From Dinoroseobacter shibae DFL 12 = DSM 16493 (GTDB taxonomy: Bacteria; Pseudomonadota; Alphaproteobacteria; Rhodobacterales; Rhodobacteraceae), in the NCBI RefSeq assembly GCF_000018145.1, contig NC_009952.1, forward strand, positions 1,612,001 through 1,676,000: a DNA stretch of 64,000 nucleotides. Reading direction: 5' to 3'. Positions 54,178 to 62,959 of this stretch are shown here, piece after piece. Both the position numbers and the translations under genes were made by a program. Below the pieces are notes generated by a model. That model made no database searches and was not told the DNA's origin. It saw only the letters and a list, made by a program, of their open reading frames with translations. Each line of letters opens with the position of its first letter. Positions within the stretch are counted from its first letter, which is position 1.

Positions 54178-54672
54178 TCAGCGCTTGGAGAACTGGAAGC
54201 TCTTCCGGGCCTTGGCCTTGCCGTATTTCTTCCGCTCCACCACGCGGCTGTCGCGTGTCAGGAAACCCGCCGCCTTGAGCGCGCCACGCAGGGAGGGCTC
54301 ATAGAGCTGCAGCGCCTTGGATACACCGTGCCGCACGGCACCGGCCTGACCCGACAGCCCACCGCCCTTGACCGTGGCGGTGACATCGAACTGGTCCTCG
54401 ACCCCGGCGACCTGGAACGGCTGGCGCAGGATCATCTGCAGCACCGGGCGCGCGAAATAGGTGTCCATGGACTTGCCGTTCACGGTGATCTTGCCGGAGC
54501 CCGGACGAATCCAGACACGGGCAACCGCGTCCTTCCGCTTACCAGTCGCATAGGACCGGCCCAGGTCGTCGCGGACAGGTTCGCGCGAGATGGTGGTTTC
54601 GGGGGTCGCCTCGGCGACGGAGCCCTCAGCGACGGCACTCAGGTCGTCGAAGGATTTGATCTCTTCAGCCAT
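54178..54672 (-). CDS. rpsI: 30S ribosomal protein S9
   Basis: 164 residues. The usual S9 core starts around residue 38 ([21 protein letters not shown]); the N-terminal 37-residue extension is common in alphaproteobacteria. The C-terminus ends in FQFSKR, contacting P-site tRNA. Second gene of the rplM-rpsI operon with four bases between them. Confidence 0.97.
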   Translation of the reverse strand: MAEEIKSFDDLSAVAEGSVAEATPETTISREPVRDDLGRSYATGKRKDAVARVWIRPGSGKITVNGKSMDTYFARPVLQMILRQPFQVAGVEDQFDVTATVKGGGLSGQAGAVRHGVSKALQLYEPSLRGALKAAGFLTRDSRVVERKKYGKAKARKSFQFSKR

Positions 54673-54676
54673 CTAC

Positions 54677-55135
54677 TCAGCTCCGGGTGTTCTTGGGGTT
54701 CTTGGACGCGAGATCCAGCACTTCGGGGCTCTGTGCCTCATGCGGATGCTCGGCGCCGGCATAGACGCGCAGATTGGTCATCTGCTGGCGCGAGAGCGGA
54801 CCGCCGGGCAGCATGCGCTTGACGGCCTGAGTGACAACACGCTCGGGGAACTTGCCTTCGAGGATCTGGCCCGTGGTGCGGGACTTGATCCCGCCCGGGT
54901 AGCCCGTATGCCAGTAGTTCGGCTTGTTGCGCTTGTTGCCAGTCAGCTGGATCTTGTCCGCATTGATGACGATGACGTTGTCACCCATGTCCATATGCGG
55001 GGTGAAGGTGGCTTTGTGCTTGCCACGCAGACGGGTGGCGACGATCGAGGCGAGGCGGCCAAGAACGATGCCTTCGGCGTCGATCAGGATCCACTTCTTC
55101 TCGATATCCGCCGGTTTTGCGGTAAAGGTTTTCAT
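54677..55135 (-). CDS. rplM: 50S ribosomal protein L13
   Basis: 152 residues. N-terminal [21 protein letters not shown] and the [12 protein letters not shown] and [12 protein letters not shown] blocks identify L13. It precedes rpsI on the minus strand. Its promoter should be in 55136-55360, which includes AT-rich sequence near 55,240-55,280. Confidence 0.97.
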   Translation of the reverse strand: MKTFTAKPADIEKKWILIDAEGIVLGRLASIVATRLRGKHKATFTPHMDMGDNVIVINADKIQLTGNKRNKPNYWHTGYPGGIKSRTTGQILEGKFPERVVTQAVKRMLPGGPLSRQQMTNLRVYAGAEHPHEAQSPEVLDLASKNPKNTRS

Positions 55136-55360
55136 AGTCGCGCCCTATCAGAACGGTTGCCGGGCTGGGCCCGGTTGGATGCCGCGGTTCTAAGGGTTCT
55201 GACGGTCGCGTCAAGAGCGCTCTTGCGGGATTTTGTGTTGCAAAACAATGGACTGCAAATAAGGTATCTATTTACCCCACATAATTGTCGATATTTGGAA
55301 CCGAAAGAGGCCGCCAGACCGCTCGTTGGTTGGATTTCAGGCGACCGGTCGTGCGGGTTT
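55136..55360. promoter_or_regulatory. Upstream region of rplM-rpsI
   Basis: 225 bases between the thioesterase stop and rplM on the minus strand. An AT-rich stretch near 55,235-55,290 is a probable promoter zone for the ribosomal-protein operon. Nothing else was resolved. Confidence 0.4.
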
Positions 55361-55783
55361 TCAGTTCGAAGGCGGAATCGAATAGGTCAGCGAAGCCCGC
55401 GCCACGACAGCCTTGGAGCCTTCCGAGCGGATCAGCACATCGCCCACCGCAAGGCTGCGCCCGAGCTTGAGCAGGCGCGCCTCGCCAATCAGGTCCTTTC
55501 CCGCCGCCGGCTTTCGCATGAAGTCGATGTTGCAGTTGGTGGTCACCGCCAAAGCGACGGGCCCAAGCCGCGCCAGCACCATCAGGTAAAGCGCGACGTC
55601 CGCCAGTGCGAACATCGAGGGACCCGACACGGTCCCGCCGGGGCGCAGATGTTTCTCGGTTATCACGAGGCGCACGCGCATTTGCTCTGCTGCGACCTCT
55701 TCGATGCGGAAATCCTCGGCGACTTGCGGAAAGGCCTCTTGCAGAAACCCTTCCAGCGCGGGTCCATCCATCTTGACGCTCAT
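55361..55783 (-). CDS. PaaI-family hot-dog thioesterase
   Basis: 140 residues. Hot-dog fold with the PaaI-type signature GGTVSGPSMFALADVALYLMVLARLG near residue 50 and ALAVTTNCNIDFMRKPA. Members hydrolyse acyl-CoA, often phenylacetyl-CoA or other ring intermediates; substrate unknown. The ATG at 55783 gives MSVKMDGPALEG. Divergent from the enoyl-CoA hydratase gene 56 bases away; both are involved with acyl-CoA. Confidence 0.85.
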   Translation of the reverse strand: MSVKMDGPALEGFLQEAFPQVAEDFRIEEVAAEQMRVRLVITEKHLRPGGTVSGPSMFALADVALYLMVLARLGPVALAVTTNCNIDFMRKPAAGKDLIGEARLLKLGRSLAVGDVLIRSEGSKAVVARASLTYSIPPSN

Positions 55784-55839
55784 CTTGTCCCCCTGCCCTT
55801 TTGCCCCGTAAGGTCGCGCCAAATGAACGGGAGGACAAG

Positions 55840-56634
55840 ATGGCCGAGGATCTTCTTTTACGCAGCGATGCGGACGGGATCGCAACGCTGACGCTGAATG
55901 CACCGCAGAGCCTGAACGTGTTGTCGGACGCGATGCTGGCTGCGCTGCAGGCACAGATCGACACACTGGCCGAGGACCGCACCACTCGGGTGGTCGTGCT
56001 GCGCGGGGCCGGACGGGCGTTCTGCGCGGGCCATGATCTCAAGGAGATGACGGCCGCGCGGCAGTCCGAGGATGGTGGGGCCGCGGCCTTCAAGGATCTC
56101 TTCGATCGATGCGCGCGCATGATGATGGGACTGCAAGCTCTGCCCCAGCCGGTAATCGCCCAGGTCCACGGCATCGCCACGGCGGCGGGGTGCCAATTGG
56201 TGGCCACCGCCGATATGGCCGTTGCCGCCGAGGGGGCGCGATTTGGGGTGAACGGTGTGAATATCGGGCTGTTCTGTTCGACCCCGATGGTGGCGCTCAG
56301 CCGCAACATTCCGCGCAAGCAGGCCTTTGAGTTGTTGACGACCGGCGAGATGATCGAGGCGCAGAAGGCGCAGGCTCTCGGCTTGGTCAATCGGGTGGTG
56401 CCAACCGAAGATCTGGAGGCGGAGACAAACGCGCTTGCCACCAAAGTGGCCGAGAAGCGCGGGGCCGTGGTCGCCATCGGCAAAAGGGCCTTTTACGAGC
56501 AGTCACAGATGAGCCTCGCCGACGCGTATGCGTTTACAGGGAATGTCATGGTGAAGAACATGGCGTTGCGCGACACCGAGGAAGGGATCGCCGCATTTCT
56601 TGATAAACGCCCGCCGAACTGGTCGGACGGCTAG
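55840..56634 (+). CDS. Enoyl-CoA hydratase/isomerase family protein
   Basis: 264 residues of the crotonase family. Oxyanion-hole blocks: GRAFCAGHDLKEM near residue 62 and QVHGIATAAGCQLVATADMAVAAEGARFG near residue 107. Similar to the ECHDC3-type enoyl-CoA hydratases. The usual catalytic Glu pair is uncertain (the second position region reads NIGLFC), so activity should not be assumed. ATG at 55840 follows GGGAGGACAAG. Divergent from the thioesterase. Confidence 0.86.
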   Translation: MAEDLLLRSDADGIATLTLNAPQSLNVLSDAMLAALQAQIDTLAEDRTTRVVVLRGAGRAFCAGHDLKEMTAARQSEDGGAAAFKDLFDRCARMMMGLQALPQPVIAQVHGIATAAGCQLVATADMAVAAEGARFGVNGVNIGLFCSTPMVALSRNIPRKQAFELLTTGEMIEAQKAQALGLVNRVVPTEDLEAETNALATKVAEKRGAVVAIGKRAFYEQSQMSLADAYAFTGNVMVKNMALRDTEEGIAAFLDKRPPNWSDG

Positions 56635-56640
56635 CGCCGC

Positions 56641-57249
56641 TCAGAGCGTGCCGAGGATGCGCCGCACATAGTTGCGCGTCTCTTCGAAGGGGGGCACGCC
56701 GTTGTGGCGTGCGACAGCCTCGGGGCCCGCGTTGTAGGCGGCCAGAGCCAAGCGCCAGTTGCGAAACCGCAGGTATTGCGTCCGCAGATAGCGCGCACCG
56801 CCTTCGAGATTCTGTTGCGGATCATGGGGGTTCACGCCCAGCATGCGCGCCGTGCCCGGCATCAGTTGCGCCAGCCCGATGGCCCCCTTGTGCGACACCG
56901 CCTTGGGGTTGAAGCCGCTCTCCTGCTGGACAAGGCGCAGGAACAGGTCCTCGGGGATGCCATGCCGACGCGCCGCGTTGCGCGCCATGTCCAGATAGGG
57001 CCCCCGATAGCTGCCACGATAGGAGGGGATCTCGCCGTCACGGGAGATTGACCGGGGCTGCAGACGCGCCGAATGCGAATACTGCGTCGCCCCGCGCCGA
57101 TCGAGGACCGATGTCTGCGAGGAAAACAGGGAGGCGCGTGAATTGGTCGACCGCGTGGTGTCCGCGAGAGCCTGACCGATCGGGACAAGAGCCACGGTCG
57201 CCGACAAGCAGAACGTCGCAAGCGCCTTCGCGCGAGATGGTGGCGTCAT
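56641..57249 (-). CDS. Lytic transglycosylase (SLT domain)
   Basis: 202 residues. Signal peptide ends near ALA-DTT. The C-terminal half is an SLT domain: catalytic Glu in [28 protein letters not shown], and [23 protein letters not shown] and [18 protein letters not shown]. It cleaves peptidoglycan in the periplasm, making 1,6-anhydromuropeptides. An ATG at 57249 and a GTG at 57252 are adjacent; the ATG is used. Convergent with the enoyl-CoA hydratase gene by six bases; divergent from ssb. Confidence 0.92.
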   Translation of the reverse strand: MTPPSRAKALATFCLSATVALVPIGQALADTTRSTNSRASLFSSQTSVLDRRGATQYSHSARLQPRSISRDGEIPSYRGSYRGPYLDMARNAARRHGIPEDLFLRLVQQESGFNPKAVSHKGAIGLAQLMPGTARMLGVNPHDPQQNLEGGARYLRTQYLRFRNWRLALAAYNAGPEAVARHNGVPPFEETRNYVRRILGTL

Positions 57250-57409
57250 CACTGTCTCCCCTGGTATCCCGAGGTTATAGAGCTTGAGATAAAAAACGCC
57301 AAGCCGCCCGGTGCAAGACGCGCATTGACCTTTCCTTTACGGTTTGGCGATGGTGTAACCTCGCCACAGAAACAGTGAGACAAGACGCGGGATTCGCGGG
57401 GAGACAGCA

Positions 57410-57916
57410 ATGGCAGGTTCGGTCAACAAGGTCATTTTGGTCGGAAATCTCGGGCGCGACCCGGAAGTGCGCACGTTCCAGAATGGCGGCAAGGTGTGCA
57501 ATCTGCGCATTGCCACCTCCGAGAACTGGAAGGATCGCAACACCGGCGAGCGGCGCGAGAAGACAGAGTGGCACTCCGTCGCGATCTTCTCGGAACCGCT
57601 CGCGCGGGTGGCAGAACAGTATCTGCGCAAAGGCTCCAAGGTTTATATCGAGGGCCAGTTGGAAACCCGGAAATGGCAGGACCAGTCTGGCCAGGACCGT
57701 TACTCCACCGAGGTCGTTCTGCGCCCCTACAAGTCCGAACTGACCATGCTGGACGGTCGCGACGGCGGCGGCGGTGGCATGGGCGGTGGTGGCGGCTACG
57801 TCTCGGACCAGTCCGGCGGCGGCGGATACAGCGATGACCGGTTCGGCGGCGACAGCGGCAACGCGCCTGCGGGAGGCGGGCGCCATAACGATCTCGACGA
57901 CGAGATCCCGTTCTGA
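57410..57916 (+). CDS. ssb: Single-stranded DNA-binding protein
   Basis: 168 residues. OB-fold N-terminal domain ([41 protein letters not shown]) to about residue 110, a Gly-rich flexible linker ([12 protein letters not shown]), and the acidic tip DDEIPF that binds repair proteins. Preceded by 160 bases with a probable promoter; it lies divergent from the lytic transglycosylase. Confidence 0.97.
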   Translation: MAGSVNKVILVGNLGRDPEVRTFQNGGKVCNLRIATSENWKDRNTGERREKTEWHSVAIFSEPLARVAEQYLRKGSKVYIEGQLETRKWQDQSGQDRYSTEVVLRPYKSELTMLDGRDGGGGGMGGGGGYVSDQSGGGGYSDDRFGGDSGNAPAGGGRHNDLDDEIPF

Positions 57917-57927
57917 TCGGGATTGCT

Positions 57928-57957
57928 GCCCGGCGAAAGGAGACCTGACGCCGGGTG
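57928..57957. terminator. Hairpin between ssb and the convergent Asp-box gene
   Basis: GCCCGGCG and CGCCGGGTG form a seven- to eight-base-pair stem with a 13-base loop in the 49-base gap. There is no T run, so termination is only possible. Confidence 0.35.
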
Positions 57958-57965
57958 CCCTGCGC

Positions 57966-59222
57966 TCAGAGCAGGGTGTCCTCTGCGACACTGCGTTCAA
58001 AAAGAGAACCGACGCCATCCAAATGCTCCCCCGGCACCCAGGGATGTGGCGACGTGGACATGTGGTCGCGTACGGGTTCGCGTGCCGGGCGCAGGCCCTC
58101 CAAGAGCACGCTGCCGTCCGCGTCGACGTCGACCGTTACCGCGCTTACACCATAGAAATCGGAGCCCTCCCGGGGTTGGACCATCTGGAACACCACCAGG
58201 TCTTCGGTGAAGTATTCCGGCGCAGCCATGCGTGTCAGCGCGGGAAAAACCCGGTCCTCTACTTCGATCTCCGCCTCGATTTCCCAGGTAAGGCCGCCAT
58301 CGAGGCTTTCGAGAACCCGAAGCGTCGAGTCGCCAAAATCGTCGAATGTCAGGTAGAGATGGCCCTGCGGATTGCTGCTGATCTGCACATAGGCCTCGGC
58401 GGCAAAGGTGTTCTGAACCTCCAACTCGCGCCAGGCCCGGGTCGCACCCTCAAACACAAATAGCTCGACCTGGGGCAGATCCTCGGTCGTGATATTGGCG
58501 AGGTAGATGTCGTCTTCAACGACCGTCAGGCTGTAATGGCTCGCCAGAACCGCAAAGGAGCCGTTCTCGGAAATCTCGACGAGTGGGGCGTCGGGATCTG
58601 TCGCGTCGTACCAGGCGAGACTGTTATCTGTTGCCACGATCGCGCCAGTCACATCCGGGGTGGATATCCCCCGGACCGAAACCAGAAGATTACCAAAGAG
58701 CTGAATATCGCTGGTCTCCCAGGTCATACCTTCATCGGCGGACATTGCGATATTGATCTCCGGTACGAAGAAGGCGTCTCCTACAGCCAAGGTATAAAGA
58801 AGCCCGTCCACCCCCATGACATGGTTCGGCAAGCTGACCCGTGCGGATTGACCCGCCTCGAATACCGTGACCGGAGCGGTCAGCGCCGACCAGTTCGCAA
58901 GGTGGGCGTCATAGCTCAGGGTCTGGTAGAAAACCTCGCGGTTGGCTCCCTGATAGGAGACTGTCAGCGTTCTGCCATCTTCGAGCAAATCCAGATGAGC
59001 GGTCGAGAATAGATCACTGTTTTCAAATTGAAAACTTCTGTCCCAGGTACCTCCGTTATCCACGCTCGTGAACAGTGTCAGCCCGGAAAAACGCCCTGCA
59101 TTCAGAACTACATGGAAGGCGCCGTCCGGGGTCTCGACGATCTTGTCCTGCATTCGGGACACGGTGATCGCCCGTGCCTCCCAGCCCCAAAAACCCAACC
59201 AATGCGAAACGAGAGATTGCAT
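57966..59222 (-). CDS. Asp-box (BNR-like) repeat protein of unknown function
   Basis: 418 residues. Three Asp-box motifs of the form SxDxGxTW occur at residues 53-60 (SVDNGGTW), 161-168 (SADEGMTW) and 306-313 (SLDGGLTW), the hallmark of sialidase-like beta-propellers. The rest alternates hydrophobic strands. No N-terminal signal peptide is seen (MQSLVSHWLGF), odd for this usually secreted fold, and an upstream stop excludes a longer protein. The gene is somewhat AT-richer than its neighbours, which hints at transfer. Convergent with ssb. Not a proven sialidase: the catalytic Arg triad is not recognisable. Confidence 0.75.
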   Translation of the reverse strand: MQSLVSHWLGFWGWEARAITVSRMQDKIVETPDGAFHVVLNAGRFSGLTLFTSVDNGGTWDRSFQFENSDLFSTAHLDLLEDGRTLTVSYQGANREVFYQTLSYDAHLANWSALTAPVTVFEAGQSARVSLPNHVMGVDGLLYTLAVGDAFFVPEINIAMSADEGMTWETSDIQLFGNLLVSVRGISTPDVTGAIVATDNSLAWYDATDPDAPLVEISENGSFAVLASHYSLTVVEDDIYLANITTEDLPQVELFVFEGATRAWRELEVQNTFAAEAYVQISSNPQGHLYLTFDDFGDSTLRVLESLDGGLTWEIEAEIEVEDRVFPALTRMAAPEYFTEDLVVFQMVQPREGSDFYGVSAVTVDVDADGSVLLEGLRPAREPVRDHMSTSPHPWVPGEHLDGVGSLFERSVAEDTLL

Positions 59223-59407
59223 CTCAAAGCCCTGTACAAGCCCCTCGGGCTCAGAAATGTGCGCTCCCTGAAACTATCAACCTTTGGGAAACCAAAACCT
59301 GAAATCCACTAGCAATGAATCGTATAGGGAAACAGTCGGCGCGAAAAGAACATCGGGTCGACGCGATACAAAAATCATTGTCAATGCGCACAGAACGGGT
59401 GGAAAGC

Positions 59408-60559
59408 CTAGGCTTTGGGCGCAGACACCATGCCAGATGCCGACGCGCGCAACACGCTCAGAACGGCTTCGGACGGCACTTCGGAGGTCATGAATGCCTG
59501 CCCGATGCCCCGGGCCAGGATGAACCGAAGCGTGCCATCCATGACTTTCTTGTCCTGCCCCATCAGGTTCAGCAAGGCCTCGGCATCGGGCAGATCTCCG
59601 GCAATGTCGCGCAGGTCCCGTTTCATGCCCATCGTTTGCAGATGGGCGCGCACGCGACTGGGGTCTTCTTGCGCACAAAGACCCAAACGCGCCGACAGGT
59701 CGAAGGCCAGCGCGCAGCCGATCGCCACCCCTTCGCCGTGCAACAGACGGTCGGAATACCCGGTTGCCGCCTCGAGCGCATGGCAGAACGTATGGCCGAG
59801 GTTCAGCAGCGCGCGGTCGCCCTGTTCGGTTTCGTCTCGCACGACGATCTCGGCCTTCATCTCGACTGAGCGGCGCACTGCGGCGACACGCGCCGACCCA
59901 TCGCCCGCCGCAAGCCGCGGTCCCTCGGTTTCGAGCCAGGCGAAAAAATCCGCGTCACCAAGCAGGCCATATTTTACTACCTCGCCGTATCCCGCCAGGA
60001 AATCCCGCGGCGTGAGTGTGCCGAGAACATCCGTATCTGCCAGAACGAGACGTGGCTGGTGAAACGCCCCGATCAGGTTCTTGCCATGGACCGAGTTGAT
60101 CCCCGTCTTGCCGCCGACCGAACTGTCTACCTGTGCCAGCAGCGATGTGGGGATCTGGATGAACCCGACGCCACGCCGCAGAACCGCCGCCGCGAACCCG
60201 ACAAGGTCCCCGATCACACCGCCCCCGAACGCGATCACCAGGTCGCGCCGCTCTATTTTCTGTGCCAGCAACCAGTCCACCGTGCGGCTGAATTCCGGCC
60301 AGCCCTTGGTCGCCTCTCCCGCTGGGAGGATCAGTGCAGTGCTGTCGATACCGGCGGTCGCAAGGCTGTCCTGCAGGGTGGCAAGGTGCAGCGCTGCAAC
60401 CGTCTCGTCACTGACAATGGCAACCTTCGGGCGCGGCAGGAAAGGCGAAATGCGCGCCCCCGCTTGCGCCAGCAACCCGGGACCGATCACCACATCATAG
60501 GCCCGATCCTCCAGCGGGACATAAACGGTTTGTGGCGCTGGGGCGGCGGACATAGTCAT
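59408..60559 (-). CDS. aroB: 3-dehydroquinate synthase
   Basis: 383 residues. Second enzyme of the shikimate pathway, converting DAHP to dehydroquinate with NAD and Zn. NAD site GGGVIGDLVGFAAAVLRRGV, substrate loop DSSVGGKTGIN, and Zn-ligand blocks GYGEVVKYGLL, HTFCHALEA and LHGEGVAIG are all present. ATG at 60559 or at 60553; the first is used. It follows aroK by 70 bases on the same strand. Confidence 0.96.
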   Translation of the reverse strand: MTMSAAPAPQTVYVPLEDRAYDVVIGPGLLAQAGARISPFLPRPKVAIVSDETVAALHLATLQDSLATAGIDSTALILPAGEATKGWPEFSRTVDWLLAQKIERRDLVIAFGGGVIGDLVGFAAAVLRRGVGFIQIPTSLLAQVDSSVGGKTGINSVHGKNLIGAFHQPRLVLADTDVLGTLTPRDFLAGYGEVVKYGLLGDADFFAWLETEGPRLAAGDGSARVAAVRRSVEMKAEIVVRDETEQGDRALLNLGHTFCHALEAATGYSDRLLHGEGVAIGCALAFDLSARLGLCAQEDPSRVRAHLQTMGMKRDLRDIAGDLPDAEALLNLMGQDKKVMDGTLRFILARGIGQAFMTSEVPSEAVLSVLRASASGMVSAPKA

Positions 60560-60629
60560 GAAACGCGGCTTTCGATTGATTTGCTGAGAGGCGTCTAGCA
60601 GCCCGGGCCCTCGGGCTCCAGCCCCCGGC

Positions 60630-61187
60630 TCACGACTCGGCCATCAGACCCGGATGCGCCCGCAGGGCTGCGATCACCCGGCTGGCCATCTGGTCGATGG
60701 AGAGCTCCGGTGCGGCTTTCACATGCAACGCGGCCTTGGCATAGACCGGGACACGCTGGGCGTAAATTTCGGCCAGCGTCGCCTTGGGGTTGTCAGTCAA
60801 CAACAGCGGGCGCGTCGACTTGTGCCGGACCCGGCTCCATAGCAGCTCGAGCTCCGCGTCGAGCCAGACAGACACGCCCTTCTCGGCAATCAACGCCCGA
60901 TTGCGTTCGGCCAGGAAGGCCCCGCCGCCCGTGGACAGGATCGCAGGCACTCCACCAAGAAGCCTGGCGAGAACTTCGGTCTCACGGTCGCGAAAAAACG
61001 CCTCCCCGTCCCGTTCGAAAATCTCCGCGATCTTGGCATTGGCGGCTTGCTCGATCTCGTGATCGCTGTCGATGAAGGGCACGCCGAGCTGCGCGGCCAC
61101 TGCCCCTCCGACGGCGGTCTTTCCCGCGCCCATCATCCCTACGAGCACCACCGGCGCGGTCAGCTTAAGAGTTGCTGCCTCGGCCAC
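60630..61187 (-). CDS. aroK: Shikimate kinase
   Basis: 185 residues. Phosphorylates shikimate at O3. Walker A GMMGAGKTAVG near residue 17, DSDHEIE shikimate-binding segment, STGGGAF and the lid-region RVRHKSTRPLL are present. A GTG at 61187 is the start, with GGAG nine bases upstream. It heads the aroK-aroB operon and is divergent from the small membrane-protein/507-residue-protein/xerD operon. Confidence 0.95.
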   Translation of the reverse strand: MAEAATLKLTAPVVLVGMMGAGKTAVGGAVAAQLGVPFIDSDHEIEQAANAKIAEIFERDGEAFFRDRETEVLARLLGGVPAILSTGGGAFLAERNRALIAEKGVSVWLDAELELLWSRVRHKSTRPLLLTDNPKATLAEIYAQRVPVYAKAALHVKAAPELSIDQMASRVIAALRAHPGLMAES

Positions 61188-61308
61188 TTACCGCCACTCC
61201 TGCAAAAATTCACGCCAATGTGCTAGCATAGGCCTTGAATGGCGGGAAACACCGCGAAATACCATAGAGAAAAAACATAACACGCAGGCAGGCAAAGGTT
61301 TCGAGGCA
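61188..61308. promoter_or_regulatory. Divergent promoter region, aroK-aroB / xerD operon
   Basis: 121 bases with AT-rich sequence near 61,255-61,290, just upstream of the GTG of the small membrane-protein gene. Both operon promoters should lie here. Confidence 0.4.
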
Positions 61309-61446
61309 GTGATCAGAAAACTCTTCTTGTTCGTGCTGATCCTGATCGCCCTCGGGGCGCTGGGACTGCTCGGCTATGGTTATTTGGGGGAGCTTCCTCC
61401 GGAGAGCACACCCACGAAGATCCCGGTGCAACTGGATGCGCAGTAA
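61309..61446 (+). CDS. Small single-pass membrane protein (45 residues)
   Basis: 45 residues: basic (M)IRKL, one membrane helix (FLFVLILIALGALGLLGYGYL) and a Pro/Thr-rich tail (PPESTPTKIPVQ). The GTG at 61309 follows a GAGG-like site, and the 3' end overlaps the start of the 507-residue-protein gene by 11 bases, supporting that it is translated. Its position directly before the xerD operon looks conserved in this bacterial family, as I recall. Function unknown. Confidence 0.6.
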   Translation: MIRKLFLFVLILIALGALGLLGYGYLGELPPESTPTKIPVQLDAQ

Positions 61447-62959
61447 CCCGGGCATCGCGCTATTCGTCGGCTTGGCGCTGGCGGGTACACCCGCGCTGGC
61501 GCAAGAGCCGATGTCGGCGATCGATTGGCTCTCAGACGTGATCGAAGCCCTGCCCCCGCCGGAAATACGCCAGAACAGCGACGTGGCCCCCACCGCAGGT
61601 GTGGAGCAGATCGAGGTCGCGCCCCTCGAAGACCTTGCGATCGATGGTGTCGGCATCCTGCCGCAATCCGTTTCGGGGCTGCCATCGGATTTCTGGGGCA
61701 TAACGCCGGCGGCCGATCTGGCCACGCTGTTGCGCGTCCAAAGCACGGCCCTGCCCCTGCCCGCGCGCCGCCTGCTCAAGCGGATCTTGCTGGCTGAGCT
61801 TGACCCGCCGGTGGATACGGGGCCGGATCACACCTTGTTTCTGGCACGGCTCGATACCCTGTTGGCCTTTGGCGCGCTGCCCGACGCGCAAGCGCTTATC
61901 GAACGCGGCGGCCTGAGCGACGATCCGCAGATCTTCCGCCGCTGGTTCGATATCAGCCTGCTGCGCGGCGACGAAGCCCGGGCCTGTGCGACCTTGCGCG
62001 CGGTGCCGGACATCGCCCCGACCTTCTCGGCACGCATTTTCTGTCTTGCGCGGAACAATGACTGGCCGGCAGCGGCGCTCAGCCTCGAGACCGCGCGCGC
62101 CTTGGGCTTCGTGAGCGAGGCGGAAGACTTGCTCATGGCGCGGTTTCTCGATCCAGAGATTTTCGAGGGCATGCCGATGGCGGCCCCGCCCAACCCTCTC
62201 ACACCGCTCGACTACCGGATGCTTGCCGCCCTGGGAGAAGCACCACCGGCCCGGTCGCTACCGCTGGCCTTCAACCACGCGCTGTTGGCGCCGACGCAAG
62301 GCTGGAAGCCCCGTCTTGAAGCGGCGGAGCGGTTGGCCCGCACCGGGGGCATCACGCATGGTCAGCTCTTTGCGCTCTATACCGAACGCAACCCGGCGGC
62401 CTCGGGCGGGCTCTGGGACAGGGTGGCGGCAGTGCAGGCATTTGATCTCGCCCTTCTGGCGGGGGATGCGCAGGCGGTGGCGGATACGCTGCCCAAGGCC
62501 GTGCAGGAAATGGCGCAAGTCGGCCTGACGGAGGTGTTTGCGGCCTATTACGGCTCGCGCCTGACGCGTCTTCCGACCCCGGACGCAACGCTGGACCTGA
62601 TACTGTCGCTCGTGCTCCTGACGCCCGAGGCGGAAGGATACGCAGACAAGATCAGGGACCCGTTGCTCGCCGCCATTGCCCGCGGACGCGCGCCCGAGGC
62701 GCTACCGAGCGAGGCGCTGCCTGCAGCGATGGCCAGCGCCTTCGCCGAGCCCGCACCCGACCTGCCCCCGATGTTCGCGCGGCTTTTGGCCGGAGGCCAG
62801 TACGGCGAAGCAACCCTGCGCGCGCTTGGTTTTCTGGGCCAGGAGACGCCGGATCCGGACGATGCCAGCACCGCAGTGCAAGTGCTGCGCGCCCTCGGGT
62901 TCGAGCAGACCGCGCGCGACATCGCTTTGAACCTGCTCTTGCGGGACCGGGTCGGATGA
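61436..62959 (+). CDS. Secreted 507-residue protein of unknown function
   Basis: 507 residues. Signal peptide cleaved near TPALA-QEP. The mature protein is Ala/Leu-rich and helical, with a tandem-helix pattern that could be a solenoid of TPR-like repeats (LDTLLAFGALPDAQALIERGG, SARIFCLARNNDWPAAALSLETARALGF). A Cys pair in its middle is separated by about 20 residues. No domain named. It is translationally coupled to xerD (ATGA) and overlaps the small membrane-protein gene by 11 bases, so all three may be one operon. Confidence 0.75.
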   Translation: MRSNPGIALFVGLALAGTPALAQEPMSAIDWLSDVIEALPPPEIRQNSDVAPTAGVEQIEVAPLEDLAIDGVGILPQSVSGLPSDFWGITPAADLATLLRVQSTALPLPARRLLKRILLAELDPPVDTGPDHTLFLARLDTLLAFGALPDAQALIERGGLSDDPQIFRRWFDISLLRGDEARACATLRAVPDIAPTFSARIFCLARNNDWPAAALSLETARALGFVSEAEDLLMARFLDPEIFEGMPMAAPPNPLTPLDYRMLAALGEAPPARSLPLAFNHALLAPTQGWKPRLEAAERLARTGGITHGQLFALYTERNPAASGGLWDRVAAVQAFDLALLAGDAQAVADTLPKAVQEMAQVGLTEVFAAYYGSRLTRLPTPDATLDLILSLVLLTPEAEGYADKIRDPLLAAIARGRAPEALPSEALPAAMASAFAEPAPDLPPMFARLLAGGQYGEATLRALGFLGQETPDPDDASTAVQVLRALGFEQTARDIALNLLLRDRVG

